Positions 32,697 to 41,663 of a DNA stretch of 64,000 bases are shown one piece after another. The stretch covers positions 29,934 through 93,933 of the forward strand of contig NC_003277.2 in NCBI RefSeq assembly GCF_000006945.2, in the 5' to 3' direction. Numbering within the stretch: the first letter of the stretch is position 1; each line of letters begins with the position of its first letter. The position numbers and the translations under genes are program-made. The notes beneath the pieces are model-generated. The model made no database searches and was not told the origin of the DNA. It saw only the letters and a program-made list of their open reading frames with translations. The DNA comes from Salmonella enterica subsp. enterica serovar Typhimurium str. LT2. Lineage in GTDB: Bacteria; Pseudomonadota; Gammaproteobacteria; Enterobacterales; Enterobacteriaceae.

Positions 32697-33059
32697 ATGA
32701 GCGCTATTTTAAGTGTTCAGGGTGCTTCTGCGCCCGTTAAAAAGAAATCGTTTCTGTCTACGTTCACACGTCTGAACCTGCTGAAACTTGCCCGCGCAGT
32801 GATCCCGGCGGCAGTACTGATATTCTTTTTCCCGCAACTGGCAATGGCTGCCGGCGGTTCGCAGGACCTGATGGCCAGCGGTAACGGTACGGTCAAGGCG
32901 ACATTTGGTAAGGATTCCAGCGCCGTCAAGTGGGTTATTCTCGCGGAAGTGCTGGTCGGTGCCGTGATGTACATGATGACCAAGAACGTCAAATTCCTGG
33001 CGGGTTTTGCCATCATCTCGGTCTTTATTGCCGTTGGTATGGCTGTCGTCGGCCTCTGA
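32697..33059 (+). CDS. traA: TraA, propilin
   Basis: The 120-residue prepilin has a long 51-residue leader cut after AMA. This leaves a 69-residue pilin (AGGSQDLMASGNGTVKATFG...) with two membrane helices, almost identical to F pilin. TraQ inserts the prepilin, LepB cuts it and TraX acetylates the new N terminus. AGAGGAACCAT precedes the ATG. First structural gene after traY. Confidence 0.97.
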   Translation: MSAILSVQGASAPVKKKSFLSTFTRLNLLKLARAVIPAAVLIFFFPQLAMAAGGSQDLMASGNGTVKATFGKDSSAVKWVILAEVLVGAVMYMMTKNVKFLAGFAIISVFIAVGMAVVGL

Positions 33060-33073
33060 CAGGAAATAAGACC

Positions 33074-33385
33074 ATGTCGGGAGACGAGAATAAACTCAGG
33101 AAATATCGTTTCCCGGAAACACTGACCAACCAGAGCCGCTGGTTTGGCCTGCCGGTGGATGAATTAATTCCTGCTGCTGTCTGTATTGGCTGGGGATTAA
33201 TGACATCAAAACAACTTTTCGGCATCAGCGCTGCGGTTCTGGTTTATTTCGGGATAAGAAAACTGAAAAAAGGGCGGGGAAGCTCCTGGCTGCGTGACCT
33301 GATTTACTGGTATATGCCGACAGCCCTGCTTCGCGGTATTTTTCATAACGTTCCCGATTCGTGTTTCCGGCAGTGGATTAAGTAA
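33074..33385 (+). CDS. traL: TraL, pilus assembly inner-membrane protein
   Basis: The 103-residue product (MSGDENKLRKYRFPETLTNQ...) has a hydrophobic segment DELIPAAVCIGWGLM and a second one around ISAAVLVYFGI, the TraL/VirB3-like plan. It is needed at the base of the F pilus. I use the ATG at 33074 after GGAAATAAGACC. It is slightly longer than the F protein. Confidence 0.94.
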   Translation: MSGDENKLRKYRFPETLTNQSRWFGLPVDELIPAAVCIGWGLMTSKQLFGISAAVLVYFGIRKLKKGRGSSWLRDLIYWYMPTALLRGIFHNVPDSCFRQWIK

Positions 33386-33406
33386 TCATTATTCCGGGAT
33401 GAGTAT

Positions 33407-33973
33407 ATGGAACACGGCGCCCGTTTAAGTACCAGCCGCGTACTGGCAATAAGTTTTATTTTTATGGCCCTGCTGATTGTGCTCAGTCTGGCCGTGAATG
33501 TCATTCAGGGTATTAATAACTACCGGCTGCAGAATGAGCAACGCACGGCGGTCACTCCTATGGGATTTAACGCGTCCTTTGCGGTGTCACAGAACAGTGC
33601 CGATGCCTCTTATTTACAGCAGATGGCGCTGTCGTTTATTGCCCTGCGTCTGAATGTGTCGTCAGAAACCGTCGACGCGTCACACCAGGCACTTCTGCAA
33701 TATATTCGTTCGGGCGCACAGAACCAAATGAAAGTCATTCTGGCAGAAGAAGCGAGACGAATTAAGGCCGACAACGTTAACTCCGCTTTTTTCCAGACCA
33801 GTGTCAGGGTCTGGCCACAGTATGGCCGCGTGGAAATTCGCGGTGTGCTGAAAACCTGGATTGGAGATTCAAAACCGTTTACCGACATCAAACATTACAT
33901 TCTTATTCTGAAACGGGAAAACGGCGTGACCTGGCTGGATAATTTCGGGGAAACTGACGATGAGAAAAAATAA
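33407..33973 (+). CDS. traE: TraE, type IV secretion component (VirB5/VirB8-like position)
   Basis: The 188-residue protein has one N-terminal membrane anchor (LAISFIFMALLIVLSLAVNV, about 11-30) and a periplasmic domain; it is VirB8-like by fold in related systems. The length equals F TraE. The start is ATG 33407 and the stop overlaps the traK start. It is needed for pilus assembly. Confidence 0.95.
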   Translation: MEHGARLSTSRVLAISFIFMALLIVLSLAVNVIQGINNYRLQNEQRTAVTPMGFNASFAVSQNSADASYLQQMALSFIALRLNVSSETVDASHQALLQYIRSGAQNQMKVILAEEARRIKADNVNSAFFQTSVRVWPQYGRVEIRGVLKTWIGDSKPFTDIKHYILILKRENGVTWLDNFGETDDEKK

Positions 33974-34700
33974 GCCGTATAAGCCATTTTTACTGGCGGC
34001 CGGATGGTTATTTTCCGGTCTGGTGATGGCGTCGGGTTCCGGTACGCTGGCCCCGGTGGTGGTGTCCCTGGCTAACGGCGGTCAGGCGAACATTGCTGTC
34101 AGCAACACCGACCCGAACCTGTTTACGGTACCGGGTGACCGTATCACTGCGGTCAGCGGTCTGGACGGCATGCTGACAAACAGTGAGCAGACAGGCACGG
34201 GCGGCGTGGTGGTGGCCACGGTCAGTAAAAAGCCGTTCACCTTCATTCTGGAGACGGAGCGCGGGCTGAACTTTTCCGTCCGGGCCGTCCCCCGGGCCGG
34301 TGCCGGACGCACCGTACAACTGGTCAGCGACCTGCGCGGAACCGGGGAGGAGGCTGGCGCATGGGAAACGGCCACCCCTTATGAATCCCTGCTGGTTGCC
34401 GTCAGCCAGGCAGTTCGTGGAGGCACGCTGCCTGCCGGCTGGTATCAGATCCCCGTCACGAAAGAAGCGCTGCAGGCCCCGGCCGGTCTGTCTGCACGGG
34501 CTGACGCTGTGTGGACCGGCAATCACCTGAAACTGGTACGGTTTGCTGTGGAAAATAAAATGCCGTCAGCCCTGAACATCAGGGAAAGTGATTTCTGGCA
34601 GCCCGGAACCCGCGCCGTGATGTTCAGCCAGCCCGTCAGCCAGATACTGGCCGGCGCACGAATGGACGTGTACGTCATCCGTGACGGGGAGGGCAACTGA
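33960..34700 (+). CDS. traK: TraK, secretin-like outer-membrane core protein (VirB9-like)
   Basis: The 246-residue exported protein has a signal peptide ending about LVMASGSG. Its N-terminal SpoA/secretin-like region and C-terminal domain bind TraV and TraB in the outer-membrane core complex. The start overlaps traE by 14 bases. The TGA overlaps the traB start (TGATGG). Confidence 0.95.
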   Translation: MRKNKPYKPFLLAAGWLFSGLVMASGSGTLAPVVVSLANGGQANIAVSNTDPNLFTVPGDRITAVSGLDGMLTNSEQTGTGGVVVATVSKKPFTFILETERGLNFSVRAVPRAGAGRTVQLVSDLRGTGEEAGAWETATPYESLLVAVSQAVRGGTLPAGWYQIPVTKEALQAPAGLSARADAVWTGNHLKLVRFAVENKMPSALNIRESDFWQPGTRAVMFSQPVSQILAGARMDVYVIRDGEGN

Positions 34701-36121
34701 TGGCGAGCATCAATACGGTTGTAAAGCGTAAACAGTACATCTGGCTGGGGATTGTTGCGGTGGGGGCTGCCGCTGCCATTGGCGGAGGCCTTTACCTGTC
34801 TGACGTCGACATGAGTGGCAACGGGACGGCCGCAGAGCAGGAGCCGGTACCGGATATGACCGGGGTGGTGGACACGACCTTTGATGACAAAGTTCGTCAG
34901 CATGCCACCACGGAAATGCAGGTGACGGCGGCGCAGATGCAGAAACAGTACGACGAAATCCGCCATGAGCTGGATGTTCTGAATAAGCAGCGCGGTGACG
35001 ACCAGCGTCGTATTGAGAAGCTGGGGCAGGACAACGCCGCCCTGGCCGAACAGGTGAAGGCCCTGGGAGCGAACCCGGTGACGACCACAGGAGAGCCCGT
35101 GCCGCATACACCTGTCTCACCGCCCGGTCCGGAAGGAGAACCTCAGCCGGGTAATACGCCGATGACCTTCCCGCCACAGGGAGCCGTTCCTCCGCCAACC
35201 GCTTTTTATCCGGGGAATGGCGTCACGCCTCCGCCACAGGTGACATACCAGTCCGTGCCGGTGCCGAACCGTATACAGCGTAAAACGTTCAGCTATGACG
35301 CTGCCGCGAAGAAAGGTCCCTCCCTGCCGTATATCCCGTCCGGGAGTTTTGCAAAAACCATGCTGATCGAAGGAGCGGATGCCAATGCCTCCGTCACCGG
35401 TAATGAATCGACGGTCCCTATGCAGTTGCGCATTACCGGCCCGGTGGAGATGCCGAACAGTAAAACATATGACCTGACAGGGTGCTTTGTGGGTCTGGAA
35501 GCCTGGGGGGATGTGTCCAGTGAACGCGCGATAGTACGTACCCGTAATATCAGCTGCCTGAAGGACGGCAAAACCATCGACATGTCGGTTAAGGGACATG
35601 TCAGCTTCCGTGGAAAGAACGGCATCAAGGGTGAAGTGGTGATGCGTAATGGCAAAATCCTCGGCTGGGCGTGGGGCGCCGGTTTTGTGGACGGTATCGG
35701 CCAGGGGATGGAGCGGGCATCCCAGCAGGCGGTGGGGCTGGGGGCCACTGCGACTTACGGCGCGGGCGATGTGTTCAGAATGGGGATTGGTGGTGGTGCA
35801 TCGAAAGCGGCACAGACACTCAGTGATTATTACATCAAACGTGCCGAGCAGTATCACCCGGTGATCCCGATTGGTGCCGGTAATGAAGTGACCGTGGTGT
35901 TTCAGGACGGTTTTCAGCTGAAAACCGTGGAAGAAATGGCACAGGAGCAGGCCCGTCACCGGAAGGAGGATGAAAATGCGGAAAGCCCGGTGCCTATACC
36001 TCCGTCAGTCGACAGCCATATGAACGGCTTTAACACCGACCAGATGCTGAAGCAGCTGGGTGACCTGAATCCACAGCAGTTTATGTCCGGCAGCCAGGGA
36101 GGACATGTAAATGGGAAATAA
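34700..36121 (+). CDS. traB: TraB, core-complex channel protein (VirB10-like)
   Basis: The 473-residue protein has an inner-membrane helix near residues 13-32 (IWLGIVAVGAAAAIGGGLYL). A coiled coil follows (about 70-115), then a proline-rich stretch (about 130-185) and the conserved VirB10/TrbI domain (about 200-440). It spans the envelope and links TraK/TraV to inner components. The end overlaps traP by 11 bases. Confidence 0.96.
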   Translation: MASINTVVKRKQYIWLGIVAVGAAAAIGGGLYLSDVDMSGNGTAAEQEPVPDMTGVVDTTFDDKVRQHATTEMQVTAAQMQKQYDEIRHELDVLNKQRGDDQRRIEKLGQDNAALAEQVKALGANPVTTTGEPVPHTPVSPPGPEGEPQPGNTPMTFPPQGAVPPPTAFYPGNGVTPPPQVTYQSVPVPNRIQRKTFSYDAAAKKGPSLPYIPSGSFAKTMLIEGADANASVTGNESTVPMQLRITGPVEMPNSKTYDLTGCFVGLEAWGDVSSERAIVRTRNISCLKDGKTIDMSVKGHVSFRGKNGIKGEVVMRNGKILGWAWGAGFVDGIGQGMERASQQAVGLGATATYGAGDVFRMGIGGGASKAAQTLSDYYIKRAEQYHPVIPIGAGNEVTVVFQDGFQLKTVEEMAQEQARHRKEDENAESPVPIPPSVDSHMNGFNTDQMLKQLGDLNPQQFMSGSQGGHVNGK

Positions 36122-36707
36122 CCGGCTGAACAACCTGAAGGGACGTGCCGTTTTATATCGTATTGCCGGTCTTCTGCGCTGGCTGATATGGGGCGTGAAA
36201 TATGCCGTTATCTGGCCGCTGGCCACAACAGCCATTGTTGTCATTCTGCTCTTCCGGACGGGGGATACCACGCCGGGACAACAGATGGCGCAGGAAATCG
36301 GACGGGTGAGGGCAATGGCCCCGTCCGGGATGTTTCCGGTCCGGGACTGCCCTGACCCGGCTTTCACGGTGTCGTCACCTGTACCGCTGAATCTGACGGA
36401 AAACTGTCCGCTAAAAATAACCGGCGCGGAAGAATACGCGGCAGATATCGACCAGTCCCTGTCGCAAACGGGATGGCTGTTATGGGGGATGCTGGCGCTG
36501 TTGTATACCGCGGTGGCAGTAATGATCGGAGACCGGCCGTACCGTCACAATCCACTGACATATGCGTATGACACAGCGACAAACAACCTGAAGTATATTG
36601 ATAAAGAAAACGAAATCCGGACTTTAAAAGTAAATACAAACGGGCAGGTTTCTTATTCTGGTAATAAAGAGGCTAAAAAAGAGGGTGATAAAAATGAACA
36701 TACGTAA
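36111..36707 (+). CDS. traP: TraP, tra operon membrane protein
   Basis: The 198-residue protein (MGNNRLNNLKGRAVLYRIAG...) has membrane segments around 20-50 (WGVKYAVIWPLATTAIVVIL) and 125-145. It resembles F TraP, which is non-essential and may stabilise extended pili. The start lies inside the end of traB. The stop overlaps the next small gene. Confidence 0.88.
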   Translation: MGNNRLNNLKGRAVLYRIAGLLRWLIWGVKYAVIWPLATTAIVVILLFRTGDTTPGQQMAQEIGRVRAMAPSGMFPVRDCPDPAFTVSSPVPLNLTENCPLKITGAEEYAADIDQSLSQTGWLLWGMLALLYTAVAVMIGDRPYRHNPLTYAYDTATNNLKYIDKENEIRTLKVNTNGQVSYSGNKEAKKEGDKNEHT

Positions 36708-36930
36708 TGTTATTTCAGTTCCTGATGAATCCGTGCAGGATGATTTTGTGAAATATGTTATCAGTAACTGCACTACAAAAATAATACTCTCCGGTCGCCG
36801 GGAATATAATTTCTCACGACAGGAATATAATTTTTCAGTTACCGGAATGCCTGGCGCAGGGAAAACATGTGTTCTGTCTGAATTAATCAAAAAGCTGCTG
36901 CGTGAGAATAAGAAAGGGGCGAAATCATGA
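36694..36930 (+). CDS. trbD: TrbD-like small protein with P-loop
   Basis: The 78-residue protein (MNIRNVISVPDESVQDDFVK...) contains GMPGAGKT, a Walker A sequence, near its end. It is too short to be a complete ATPase. Its place after traP and its opening resemble F TrbD. I use the ATG at 36694 with GAGGGTG upstream; a GTG nine bases earlier is possible. It overlaps traV by four bases. Confidence 0.7.
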   Translation: MNIRNVISVPDESVQDDFVKYVISNCTTKIILSGRREYNFSRQEYNFSVTGMPGAGKTCVLSELIKKLLRENKKGAKS

Positions 36931-37442
36931 ACCGGATTTCATGCCTGATCCCTTTCTGTGGCGCGCTTCTGCTGTCCGGATGCGCCGGAACGAACTCCGA
37001 CTTTGAATGTACCGCCACCACGTCAGACACCTGTATGACGATGGAGCAGGCCAATGAAAAAGCGAAAAGACAGGAGCAACCTGAGACGGTAAAGCCGGGT
37101 GCGGTATCACTGCCGCGCCTGGCTGAGGGTAACTTTCGCACGACGCCGGTACAGGTAGTCAGTACCGTCACTCTACCCGTCGCAAAGACCGTGGCCGCCC
37201 CGCGTTCCGGGCAGAAACCGCCGGCACCACACCCGCTGTTTACGGCTGCCCGGGAGGTGAAACCGGTGGCGGCTGTCAGTACGGTCTCTCCTGTGGTGCC
37301 GCCCCGTCCACTGAGAACCAGGGAGCAGACGGCGGCGTTATGGATAGCGCCCTATATTGACAGCCAGGATATTTACCATCAGCCGTCCGGCGTATTTTTT
37401 GTCATTAAACCGTCCGTGTGGGGAAAGCCACGGATTAATTAA
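36927..37442 (+). CDS. traV: TraV, outer-membrane core lipoprotein (VirB7-like)
   Basis: The 171-residue protein equals F TraV in length. The signal peptide ends with the lipobox LLSGC, giving a lipidated Cys19. Two more cysteines follow near residue 27 and 37 (FEC, DTC). It anchors TraK-TraB to the outer membrane. It starts in the ATGA overlap with the P-loop gene. Confidence 0.95.
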   Translation: MNRISCLIPFCGALLLSGCAGTNSDFECTATTSDTCMTMEQANEKAKRQEQPETVKPGAVSLPRLAEGNFRTTPVQVVSTVTLPVAKTVAAPRSGQKPPAPHPLFTAAREVKPVAAVSTVSPVVPPRPLRTREQTAALWIAPYIDSQDIYHQPSGVFFVIKPSVWGKPRIN

Positions 37443-37576
37443 CTGACGCGTCAGTCAGATATCAGCCGGCAATGCCGGCCGGCTTTCTGTATTCAAAACC
37501 TGCCTGTAAAACGAGTGCCCTGTGCGTGAAAAGGGACGGGCGGTAGCGTGTCAGAACGTGTCAGGAGACATATTCC

Positions 37577-37798
37577 ATGAGCGATGAAGCCGATGAGGCA
37601 TATTCAGTGACAGAACAACTGACCGTGACGGGAATAAACCGGATACGGCAGAAAGTAAACCGTAAAGGTATTCCGGTTTACCGGTGTGAAGCATGCGGTA
37701 ATCCCATTCCGGAGGCGCGGCGAAAAATATTTCCTGGCGTGACGTTGTGTGTCGAATGCCAGTCTTTTCTGGAAAAACAGGGCAGGCATTATGCATAA
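37577..37798 (+). CDS. traR: TraR, DksA-like RNA polymerase regulator
   Basis: The 73-residue protein has the DksA/TraR zinc finger with four cysteines (CEACGNPIPEARR and CVECQ) and an acidic N terminus (MSDEADEAYS) that enters the RNA polymerase secondary channel. It mimics DksA plus ppGpp to change transcription of host genes such as ribosomal and envelope-stress promoters. The end overlaps the next gene by eight bases. Confidence 0.94.
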   Translation: MSDEADEAYSVTEQLTVTGINRIRQKVNRKGIPVYRCEACGNPIPEARRKIFPGVTLCVECQSFLEKQGRHYA

Positions 37799-38258
37799 AT
37801 CAGACGCTGAAAAAATGGAATCCATTATTGATAAACATGACCGGATATACCGACGACAGGTGCGGGTATTTAAAAACCTGGGCTTCCTCTCAATAATTAC
37901 CGCCGTACTGAGTGTGATTACTGCGTTATTCAGTACCTCCCTGCTCCTGAAATACACGCTGTGTGTCGTGATATGCGTTTGTCTGATTTATCTGGTTTTT
38001 ATGTTCTTCTGCCTGGACAGGTATATCGCGCTCAGTCGTCAGACACTGCTGTGGCTGTTGCGCCGGGTGGAAGATACCGCAGACGTTCGCCGGGAGCTGC
38101 TCCGCCGCCTGCTGTCCGGGAAAACGCTGACCGGACGGGATGAAGACGACATCCTGCGTCTCTGGTGGGAGAGCAGTAATGAAGTGGAGGAGCTTGCAAC
38201 CCGTCAGCGTGAACAGGATGCCATCCGGAAGTTTGTCGGCGGGGATAAATCAGAATGA
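37791..38258 (+). CDS. Tra-operon membrane protein of unknown function, 155 residues
   Basis: From ATG 37791 (inside traR) the protein begins MHKSDAEKMESIIDKHDRIY. It has two adjacent membrane helices (FLSIITAVLSVITALFSTSL and VVICVCLIYLVFMFFC, about 40-85), followed by a charged, probably coiled-coil cytoplasmic tail. I do not recognise an F counterpart by name. The tight overlaps on both sides show that it belongs to the operon. Confidence 0.7.
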   Translation: MHKSDAEKMESIIDKHDRIYRRQVRVFKNLGFLSIITAVLSVITALFSTSLLLKYTLCVVICVCLIYLVFMFFCLDRYIALSRQTLLWLLRRVEDTADVRRELLRRLLSGKTLTGRDEDDILRLWWESSNEVEELATRQREQDAIRKFVGGDKSE

Positions 38259-38374
38259 AGGTTTATCTGCAGCGTTACGGCGTGGCCGGTTTTCTCCTGG
38301 TGTACTGGAGTCTTTCCTTTGTGAATGAATATTTCCTGCATAAGCATCCGCTTTCTGCTGAATCCTGGAAGTGA
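38255..38374 (+). CDS. Small single-span membrane protein, 39 residues
   Basis: ATG 38255 lies in an ATGA overlap with the preceding gene. The product reads MKVYLQRYGVAGFLLVYWSL and ends SAESWK, with one hydrophobic segment. It abuts the next ATG directly (TGAATG). The precise coupling on both sides supports translation, though the function is unknown. Confidence 0.6.
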   Translation: MKVYLQRYGVAGFLLVYWSLSFVNEYFLHKHPLSAESWK

Positions 38375-38638
38375 ATGAGATTACAGGCGCTGCTGGTAAC
38401 AGGCTCTGTTGTGGTGACCGTGCTGCGGCTTTTTCTCCTGAACTCCGTGGTGCGCCGGGAGGCAACGGCCATCATGACCGGGGTCGCTGCAGGTCTTCAT
38501 GTTTTTGCTCTGCTGGCTCCTTCCGTCTGGTTGTTTTATCAGTGGCAGTGGAATGGACTGTTTCTTCTGCAGTGGCAGGGAGCAGTCTTCCTGTTCTGTC
38601 TGTTCGCGCTTCCCGTTTCAACATTCTGTTTTTCTTAA
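38375..38638 (+). CDS. Small multi-span membrane protein, 87 residues
   Basis: The ATG at 38375 immediately follows the previous stop. Three hydrophobic segments are visible (LLVTGSVVVTVLRLFLL, VAAGLHVFALLAPSVWLFY and GAVFLFCLFALPVSTF). It lies just before traC, where F carries small genes of unclear role. No named homologue is recognised. Confidence 0.65.
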   Translation: MRLQALLVTGSVVVTVLRLFLLNSVVRREATAIMTGVAAGLHVFALLAPSVWLFYQWQWNGLFLLQWQGAVFLFCLFALPVSTFCFS

Positions 38639-38653
38639 GGTTAAGGTGTTCGT

Positions 38654-41302
38654 GTGAAGAACCTGCTTGATACTGTCACTCAGGCGGCCAACTCGCTGCT
38701 GACCGCGCTGAAGCTGCCGGATGAATCGGCACAGGCCAATCAGATCCTCGGCGAGATGAGCTTCCCGCAGTTCAGCCGTCTGCTGCCGTACCGGGACTAT
38801 AACCAGGAGTCCGGCCTGTTCATGAATGACGCCACGATGGGCTTTATGCTGGAAGCCACGCCTGTCAACGGCGCTAACGAGACCATTGCGCTCTCCCTTG
38901 ACCATCTGCTGCGTACCAAACTGCCGCGCGGGATACCCCTGTGTGTCCACCTGATGTCCAGCCAGCTGGTCGGGGAGCGTATTGAGTACGGGCTGCGGAA
39001 GTTCTCCTGGTCCGGTGAGCAGGCGGAGCGGTTCAACGCCATCACCCGCGCCTACTACATGAAAGCCGCAGAGACTCACTTTCCGTTACCGGAAGGAATG
39101 AACCTGCCCCTGACCCTGCGCCATTACCGGGTGTTCATCTCATACTGCGCGCCCTCCAGAAAAAAAAGCCGGGCCGATATCCTGGAGATGGAAAACCTGG
39201 TGAAGATTATCCGGGCTTCCCTGCAGGGGGCATACATCAGCACACAGACCGTTGATGCGAAGGCATTTATTAATATTGTCGGGGAGATGATTAATCACAA
39301 TCCGGAATCCATCCATCCGACCCGGCGCCGGCTGGACCCGTATTCCGACCTGAATTACCAGTGCGTGGACGACTCCTTTGACCTGAAGGTCAGGCAGGAT
39401 TACCTGACGCTGGGACTGCGCGATAACGGGAAAAACAGCACCGCGCGCATCATGAGTTTTCATCTGGCCCGTAACCCGGAAATCGCCTTCCTGTGGAACT
39501 CGGCGGATAATTACAGCAATCTGCTGAACCCGGAGCTGTCCATCTCCTGTCCGTTCATTCTGACGCTGACCCTGGTGGTGGAAGACCAGGTGAAGACCCA
39601 CAGCGAAGCGAACCTGAAGTACATGGATCTGGAGAAGAAGTCGAAGACCTCCTACGCCAAATGGTTCCCGTCCGTGGAGAAGGAAGCGAAGGAGTGGGGA
39701 GACCTGCGCCAGCGCCTGGCGTCGAACCAGTCCTCGGTGGTGTCCTACTTTTTCAATATCACGGCGTTCTGCCGCGACAACAAGGAAACGGCGCTGGAAA
39801 CGGAGCAGGATATCCTGAACAGTTTCCGTAAAAACGGTTTTGAGCTGATTTCGCCGCGCTTTAACCACATGCGTAATTTCCTGGCCTGCCTGCCCTTTAT
39901 GGCCGGGAAGGGACTGTTTAAGCAGCTGAAGGAAGCCGGTGTGGTGCAGCGGGCGGAGAGCTTCAATGTGACCAACCTGATGCCCCTGGTGGCGGATAAC
40001 CCGCTGACGCCCGCCGGGCTGCTGGCTCCGACCTACCGTAACCAGCTGGCCTTTATTGATATTTTCTTCCGGGGAATGAACAACACCAACTACAACATGG
40101 CGGTCTGCGGAACTTCCGGGGCGGGCAAGACCGGGCTGATACAGCCGCTTATCCGCAGCGTGCTGGATTCCGGCGGCTTTGCAGTGGTGTTTGACATGGG
40201 GGACGGGTACAAGTCCCTGTGCGAAAATATGGGCGGGGTGTACCTGGACGGGGAGACCCTGCGTTTTAACCCCTTCGCCAATATCACCAATATTGACCAG
40301 TCGGCCGAACGTATCCGCGACCAGTTGTCGGTGATGGCCAGCCCCAACGGCAACCTTGACGAAGTCCATGAGGGCCTGTTGCTGCAGGCGGTCAGGGCAG
40401 CCTGGCTGACAAAAAAGAACCGGGCGCGTATTGATGACGTGGTGGATTTTCTGGAAAACGCCCGCACGAGCGAACAGTATGCGGAGTCACCCGGTATCCG
40501 CAGCCGCCTGGATGAAATGATTGTCCTGCTGAACCAGTACACGGCAGCAGGCACTTACGGCAGATACTTCAACTCCGATGAACCCTCCCTGCGCGATGAT
40601 GCCAGGATGGTGGTGCTGGAGCTGGGTGGCCTGGAAGACCGCCCGTCCCTGCTGGTTGCGGTGATGTTTTCCCTGATTATCTACATCGAAAACCGGATGT
40701 ACCGCACGCCGCGTAACCTCAAAAAGCTGAACGTGATCGACGAAGGCTGGCGTCTGCTGGACTTCAAAAACCGCAAGGTCGGGGACTTCATCGAAAAAGG
40801 CTACCGTACTGCCCGCCGTCACACCGGCGCGTATATCACCATCACGCAGAATATCGTCGACTTTGACTCCGACAAGGCGTCCAGCGCCGCCCGCGCGGCA
40901 TGGGGTAACTCTTCCTACAAAATTATCCTCAAACAGAGCGCCAAAGAATTCGCGAAATACAACCAGCTGTATCCGGATCAGTTCCCGCAGCTACACCGGG
41001 AGATGATTGAGAAATTTGGCGCCGCGAAAGACCAGTGGTTCAGCTCGTTCCTGCTGCAGGTGGAAAACCATTCCTCCTGGCACCGTCTGTTTGTCGACCC
41101 GCTCAGCCGCGCCATGTACAGCTCGGACGGTCCTGATTTTGAGTTTGTACAGCAGAAGCGGAAAGAGGGGCTGAGTATTCACGAGGCGGTCTGGCAGCTG
41201 GCGTGGAAAAAGTCAGGACCGGAGATGGCCTCGCTGGAGGCCTGGCTGCAGGAGCATGAGACATTCAGGGGAACTTATGAGTACAAAGCAGAAACAGACT
41301 GA
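38654..41302 (+). CDS. traC: TraC, pilus assembly ATPase (VirB4-like)
   Basis: The 882-residue protein has the VirB4/TraC N-terminal domain and an ATPase domain. Walker A CGTSGAGKTG lies near residue 486, and the Walker B region (KLNVIDEGWRLLDF) near 690. It powers pilin polymerisation at the inner membrane. The start is GTG after AAGGTTAAGGTG. The last residues (FRGTYEYKAETD) differ from the F ending because the frame runs on over the trbI start. Confidence 0.96.
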   Translation: MKNLLDTVTQAANSLLTALKLPDESAQANQILGEMSFPQFSRLLPYRDYNQESGLFMNDATMGFMLEATPVNGANETIALSLDHLLRTKLPRGIPLCVHLMSSQLVGERIEYGLRKFSWSGEQAERFNAITRAYYMKAAETHFPLPEGMNLPLTLRHYRVFISYCAPSRKKSRADILEMENLVKIIRASLQGAYISTQTVDAKAFINIVGEMINHNPESIHPTRRRLDPYSDLNYQCVDDSFDLKVRQDYLTLGLRDNGKNSTARIMSFHLARNPEIAFLWNSADNYSNLLNPELSISCPFILTLTLVVEDQVKTHSEANLKYMDLEKKSKTSYAKWFPSVEKEAKEWGDLRQRLASNQSSVVSYFFNITAFCRDNKETALETEQDILNSFRKNGFELISPRFNHMRNFLACLPFMAGKGLFKQLKEAGVVQRAESFNVTNLMPLVADNPLTPAGLLAPTYRNQLAFIDIFFRGMNNTNYNMAVCGTSGAGKTGLIQPLIRSVLDSGGFAVVFDMGDGYKSLCENMGGVYLDGETLRFNPFANITNIDQSAERIRDQLSVMASPNGNLDEVHEGLLLQAVRAAWLTKKNRARIDDVVDFLENARTSEQYAESPGIRSRLDEMIVLLNQYTAAGTYGRYFNSDEPSLRDDARMVVLELGGLEDRPSLLVAVMFSLIIYIENRMYRTPRNLKKLNVIDEGWRLLDFKNRKVGDFIEKGYRTARRHTGAYITITQNIVDFDSDKASSAARAAWGNSSYKIILKQSAKEFAKYNQLYPDQFPQLHREMIEKFGAAKDQWFSSFLLQVENHSSWHRLFVDPLSRAMYSSDGPDFEFVQQKRKEGLSIHEAVWQLAWKKSGPEMASLEAWLQEHETFRGTYEYKAETD

Positions 41303-41663
41303 CGGCACGGGAGCGCGTAAGCGTGACGGGCTGTGGATGATACCGGGATGCCTGGGGATGGTGGTACTTAACGCCGCCATCAGTTACGGGATAGTCCGGC
41401 TGAACACGCCGGTGACGGTGGCATTCAACATGAAACAGACCGTGGATGCGTTTTTTGACAGCGCCGGCCAGAAAAAACTGACGGAAGCGCAGTCGAAAGC
41501 GTTGTCCGGGCGCTTTAATGCGGCCCTGGAGGCCAGCCTGCAGGCGTGGCAGCGGGAGCACCATGCCGTCATTCTGGTTTCACCGGCGGTGGTACAGGGC
41601 GCGCCGGATATCACCCGGGAGATCCAGCAGGATATTGCCCGGCGTATGAGGGCAGAGCCGTGA
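41277..41663 (+). CDS. trbI: TrbI, pilus retraction-related inner-membrane protein
   Basis: The 128-residue protein (MSTKQKQTDGTGARKRDGLW...) equals F TrbI in length. One membrane anchor lies at about 18-38 (WMIPGCLGMVVLNAAISYGI), followed by a periplasmic domain. F trbI mutants make long pili. The ATG lies 26 bases inside traC. The stop overlaps the GTG of traW. Confidence 0.92.
   Translation: MSTKQKQTDGTGARKRDGLWMIPGCLGMVVLNAAISYGIVRLNTPVTVAFNMKQTVDAFFDSAGQKKLTEAQSKALSGRFNAALEASLQAWQREHHAVILVSPAVVQGAPDITREIQQDIARRMRAEP

Noticed and set aside
39140..40369. 409-codon minus-strand frame inside traC
   Set aside because: It is a shadow of the GC-rich traC gene; the His/Gln-rich product has no domain and no ribosome site.
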